A stretch of DNA of 7,533 bases from contig JAAVZQ010000086.1 in the NCBI GenBank assembly GCA_022791735.1, forward strand, positions 1-7,533, in the 5' to 3' direction. The translations under genes were made by a program, and so were the position numbers. Position 1 is the first letter of the stretch. Every line of letters begins with the position of its first letter. This document shows positions 5,937 through 7,533 of the stretch, piece by piece. The notes below the pieces were generated by a model. It worked only from the letters and a program-made list of their open reading frames with translations, did no database searches and was not told the DNA's origin. This DNA comes from Clostridia bacterium. Its GTDB lineage: Bacteria > Bacillota > Clostridia > TANB77 > CAG-508.

Positions 5937-5982
5937 CACCTCCTATCACTTTTGTGACACTTTCTACCACTTCTCTCCACTT
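5937..5982 (-). promoter_or_regulatory. MraZ operator: five GTG repeats with helical spacing
   Basis: On the minus strand AAGTGG, AAGTGG, AAGTGT, AAGTGA and AGGTGG follow one another, their GTG cores starting at 5980, 5970, 5960, 5949 and 5939, 10-11 bases apart. MraZ proteins are known to bind clusters of short direct repeats with a GTG or GGG core about one helix turn apart near their own promoter. These lie between the -10 and the start codon and overlap the ribosome binding site, fitting autorepression. Confidence 0.8.
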
Positions 5983-5989
5983 CACCTAA

Positions 5990-6018
5990 ATTTTAATATA
6001 ACTTTTGGGAAAATGCAA
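5990..6018 (-). promoter_or_regulatory. mraZ promoter
   Basis: On the minus strand TTGCAT (6013-6018) and TAAAAT (5990-5995) are 17 bases apart. Transcription would begin near 5983, directly at the first operator repeat. The -35 is a moderate match, but position and spacing fit well. Confidence 0.6.
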
Positions 6019-6050
6019 TACTTTTTTGAAAATTTCTTAAAATTTTTTAC

Positions 6051-6089
6051 AAAAAAATATCCCCAAATCATAACATGACTTGAGGATAT
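6051..6089 (-). terminator. Intrinsic terminator of the 310-residue protein gene
   Basis: The arms 6057-6071 and 6075-6089 form a 15-bp stem with a three-base loop. The two mismatches on the plus strand are G-U pairs in minus-strand RNA, so it is built to work on that strand. TTTTTTT (6051-6057) follows, about 26 bases after the stop of the gene at 6115-7047. Confidence 0.85.
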
Positions 6090-6114
6090 ATTTAGTTGCT
6101 TTGATAAATTGTAA

Positions 6115-7047
6115 TTACATATACATACTGTCTATTAGTTTTTGAAGGTTTTCAAATTTTTCATTTTGCTCCTTGGTAAATCTTTGGAGTTCTTTCTTAA
6201 TGGAATCTATCTCTCTTCGTATTATCTCTTTTTGTTCTTCACTATCACTATACCGAATTCTAAGTGCTCTTTCTGGAGTAGAACCATCATAATATTCGTC
6301 TCCAACCATTATAGCAATATTATGATTAAGAACTACTACTGGTCGAAAACTATTTTCCTCATACTCATCGTTGTCAGAAATCCGGCTATTAATCCGATGC
6401 AATGTTATAGAATCATCAAATGTTTCATAATATCCATCAGGTAAGCTATCTCGGAATAACTTTCTCATACATCCTACATCATATTCCATTTCGGATGACT
6501 TTTCTTTTTCATCTCCAACTACATATGTTTCTTCGGACCAATACCTCTTCATTTCTTCATCATTAACTTTCAACCAGTAACTAAGTCTTCTGATAATCTT
6601 TGAATTTATAGAACTTCCCTCTAGGTTTAACTGATGACTACTATAAAGCATTCTGCCATAATCTGATAATACTTGTGATGCATTCTCATACCCTATCTCC
6701 CCACCTAAACCTAATTTTGACTCTGTAGCCCTATGGCTCATTAAAATATATTTATTCTTTCCTAATATAAAAATATGCCATCCACCAAGGTCTCCTTCTG
6801 TTTCCACTTCTTGGCTTGCTACTTCAAGCTCAACTCTGTATTTTTCTCCATCGTACACACCTTCTTCTAGCAATTTTGCTATCTCTTCCGGTGTCCTATT
6901 AATATAAATTTTTTTCGCAAAGCCTGTCATATCATGAAATAATATCATCTTTTTTAAATCTGGCCTAAAATCAACATAAAATGCTTCTGGTTCTTTGTAT
7001 TTCCGACAAAATTCGCCAACTGATATCCAAGTTCCATGTTCTTTCAT
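6115..7047 (-). CDS. Unrecognised 310-aa protein with C-terminal coiled coil
   Basis: I do not recognise this family. The product is soluble-looking, without signal peptide or membrane segment. Residues about 1-110 are a mixed alpha/beta region with two strands rich in hydrophobic residues (KKMILFHDM, and WHIFILGKNKYILMSH). Around 112-160 is GLGGEIGYENASQVLSDYGRMLY followed by a basic helix IIRRLSYWLK. Around 190-260 are CMRKLFRDSLPDGYYETFD and RPVVVLNHNIAIMVGDEYYDG. Residues about 268-306 look like a charged coiled coil (EEQKEIIRREIDSIKKELQRF). The ATG has GAAAGG about 10 bases upstream. The gene has its own promoter (7151-7179) and terminator (6051-6089) between the rRNA locus and mraZ, so it is a single-gene unit. 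Base composition is close to its neighbours, apart from more varied codons such as CGG, CGA and TCG, which may hint at transfer. Confidence 0.7.
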   Translation of the reverse strand: MKEHGTWISVGEFCRKYKEPEAFYVDFRPDLKKMILFHDMTGFAKKIYINRTPEEIAKLLEEGVYDGEKYRVELEVASQEVETEGDLGGWHIFILGKNKYILMSHRATESKLGLGGEIGYENASQVLSDYGRMLYSSHQLNLEGSSINSKIIRRLSYWLKVNDEEMKRYWSEETYVVGDEKEKSSEMEYDVGCMRKLFRDSLPDGYYETFDDSITLHRINSRISDNDEYEENSFRPVVVLNHNIAIMVGDEYYDGSTPERALRIRYSDSEEQKEIIRREIDSIKKELQRFTKEQNEKFENLQKLIDSMYM

Positions 7048-7126
7048 GTTCGCACTACCTTTCTAATAATAAAGTTGTTTCTTAATATAGCTTTTTAGTG
7101 TTTCATCTATTATAAATCTAAAGCAA

Positions 7127-7133
7127 CCTCCTT
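7127..7133 (-). promoter_or_regulatory. Orphan ribosome binding site in the leader
   Basis: A perfect AAGGAGG lies in the leader of the 310-residue gene, about 80 bases before its ATG and far better than that gene's own site. The only nearby ATG (20 bases on) opens a three-codon frame that ends in TAA. It may be a leader-peptide remnant or an anti-ribosome-binding element; no gene can be supported here. Confidence 0.35.
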
Positions 7134-7150
7134 ATAAAATTTATTTGTAT

Positions 7151-7179
7151 ATAATATCATGTTTTATGTTAATTGTCAA
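7151..7179 (-). promoter_or_regulatory. Strong sigma-A-type promoter of the 310-residue gene
   Basis: On the minus strand a perfect TTGACA (7174-7179) and TATTAT (7151-7156) are 17 bases apart, with TG one base before the -10. It lies just past the rRNA terminator and leaves a leader of about 95 bases before the start codon at 7047. Confidence 0.8.
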
Positions 7180-7211
7180 GTTTTCATATCAATTATCCCT
7201 TGATATTAAGC

Positions 7212-7241
7212 AAAAAATAAGACTTAGAAATTTCTAAATCT
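7212..7241 (-). terminator. Terminator of the rRNA operon
   Basis: AGATTTAGAAA and TTTCTAAGTCT (minus strand) form a hairpin with one G-U pair, followed by ATTTTTT. It is about 30 bases beyond the 3' end of 5S rRNA. A further T run directly after 5S (7262-7269) may add to termination. Confidence 0.7.
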
Positions 7242-7269
7242 TTTAATTGATAAAAATATATAAAAAAAA

Positions 7270-7384
7270 TTTGGCGACGACCTATTTTCCCAGCAGAGAA
7301 ATCCGCAAGTATCTTCGGCACATAAGGCTTGACTTCTGTGTTCGGCATGGGAACAGGTATTACCCTTATGTAATAGTCACCAAA
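7270..7384 (-). rRNA. rrf: 5S ribosomal RNA
   Basis: On the minus strand the gene opens with TTTGGTGAC and closes with GTCGCCAAA, which pair to form the terminal helix. Inside is the highly conserved block CCTGTTCCCATGCCGAACA, then CAGAAGTCAAG, and near the 3' end GGGAAAATAGGTCG. The length, about 115 bases, fits 5S rRNA. The ends were set by pairing of the terminal helix and may be off by a base or two. Confidence 0.95.
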
Positions 7385-7464
7385 AGTATATAGTGTATGT
7401 TTAGTACACTGAAAATTACATAGATAATGAATAATGAACATCGAATAAATGAACCATACTATGA
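7385..7464 (-). other. 23S-5S spacer, no tRNA
   Basis: This 80-base spacer contains a short hairpin (AGTGTA near 7392, TACACT near 7405) and no tRNA-like cloverleaf. The hairpin may take part in rRNA processing, but nothing more can be supported. Confidence 0.6.
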
Positions 7465-7533
7465 TTAAGCCCTCGATATATTAGTATTGGTCAGCTTAAT
7501 ACATTACTGTACTTACACCTCCAACCTATCAAC
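7465..7533 (-). rRNA. rrl: 23S ribosomal RNA, 3' end only
   Basis: On the minus strand the window edge begins in GTTGATAGGTTGGAGGTGTA and continues with AGCTGACCAATACTAATA and CGAGGGCTTAA, the conserved 3' end of bacterial 23S rRNA. The rest lies outside the window. The 3' end at about 7465 was set from the conserved GGGCTTAA. Confidence 0.93.

Noticed and set aside
5500..5985. Longer MraZ starting at GTG 5985
   Set aside because: The added 19 residues are not MraZ-like, coincide with operator repeats, and begin at about the predicted transcription start with no ribosome binding site.
6142..6444. 100-residue plus-strand frame
   Set aside because: It is antisense to the 310-residue gene and rich in Phe, Leu and Ile as expected of a shadow of AT-rich coding DNA.
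7048..7150. Leader peptide gene or riboswitch before the 310-residue gene
   Set aside because: The best ribosome binding site precedes only a three-codon ATG frame, and no known riboswitch core is recognisable in about 95 bases.
7193..7441. 82-residue minus-strand reading frame across the 5S gene
   Set aside because: It lies over 5S rRNA and its terminator; the sequence is explained by the RNA gene.
7385..7464. tRNA gene between 23S and 5S
   Set aside because: No cloverleaf, T-loop (GTTCAA-type) or CCA end is present.

Overview
The window is AT-rich DNA with AAGGAGG-type ribosome binding sites, T-tract terminators and TTGACA/TATAAT-type promoters. The gene set is mraZ, rsmH and an ftsL-like gene next to a 23S-5S rRNA locus, plus an MmcQ/YjbR-MGMT fusion protein. 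This points to a low-GC Gram-positive bacterium, most likely of the class Clostridia; genus and species cannot be fixed from sequence reading alone.

Layout, left to right. Positions 1-1136 (plus strand) hold the 3' part of a divergent radical-SAM/methylthiotransferase-like gene, followed 3 bases later by a 96-residue protein of unknown function. Positions 1137-1364 are a convergent junction packed with inverted repeats that are not classical terminators. One of them supplies the end of the next coding sequence. Everything else is on the minus strand. Positions 1296-2914 are a two-gene operon (flavodoxin-like protein, then the MmcQ/MGMT fusion) with a good promoter at 2942-2970. Positions 3042-3073 are a terminator, and 3105-3554 is a membrane-anchored FxLYD-like protein with its own promoter. 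Positions 3619-5985 are a short division/cell wall (dcw) head: mraZ, a 390-base repeat-filled leader, rsmH and an ftsL-like gene. Positions 6057-7179 are a promoter-gene-terminator unit for an unrecognised 310-residue protein. Positions 7212-7533 hold the 3' end of 23S rRNA, 5S rRNA and the rRNA terminator.

The dcw head is the most interesting part. Five GTG-containing repeats about 10 bases apart lie between the mraZ promoter and its start codon, as expected of MraZ operators; the true start is GTG at 5928, not the upstream GTG at 5985. Between mraZ and rsmH lie 15 copies of an ACAAAAGA-like octamer (11 exact) with recurring spacings of 15-16 and 20-26 bases. A TATAAT-type promoter sits in the one large gap of this array. 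A 12-bp hairpin followed by TTTTT then lies directly before the rsmH ribosome binding site. Every promoter I can see for rsmH is upstream of that hairpin, so rsmH and ftsL transcripts would have to read through it. This looks like a repeat-rich attenuated leader.

rsmH itself carries an apparent one-base insertion near 5005-5007. The 29 N-terminal codons (TTG start at 5092) are in a different frame from the remaining 281, and joining them gives a normal 310-residue RsmH. Whether this is a real mutation or a sequence error cannot be told from here.
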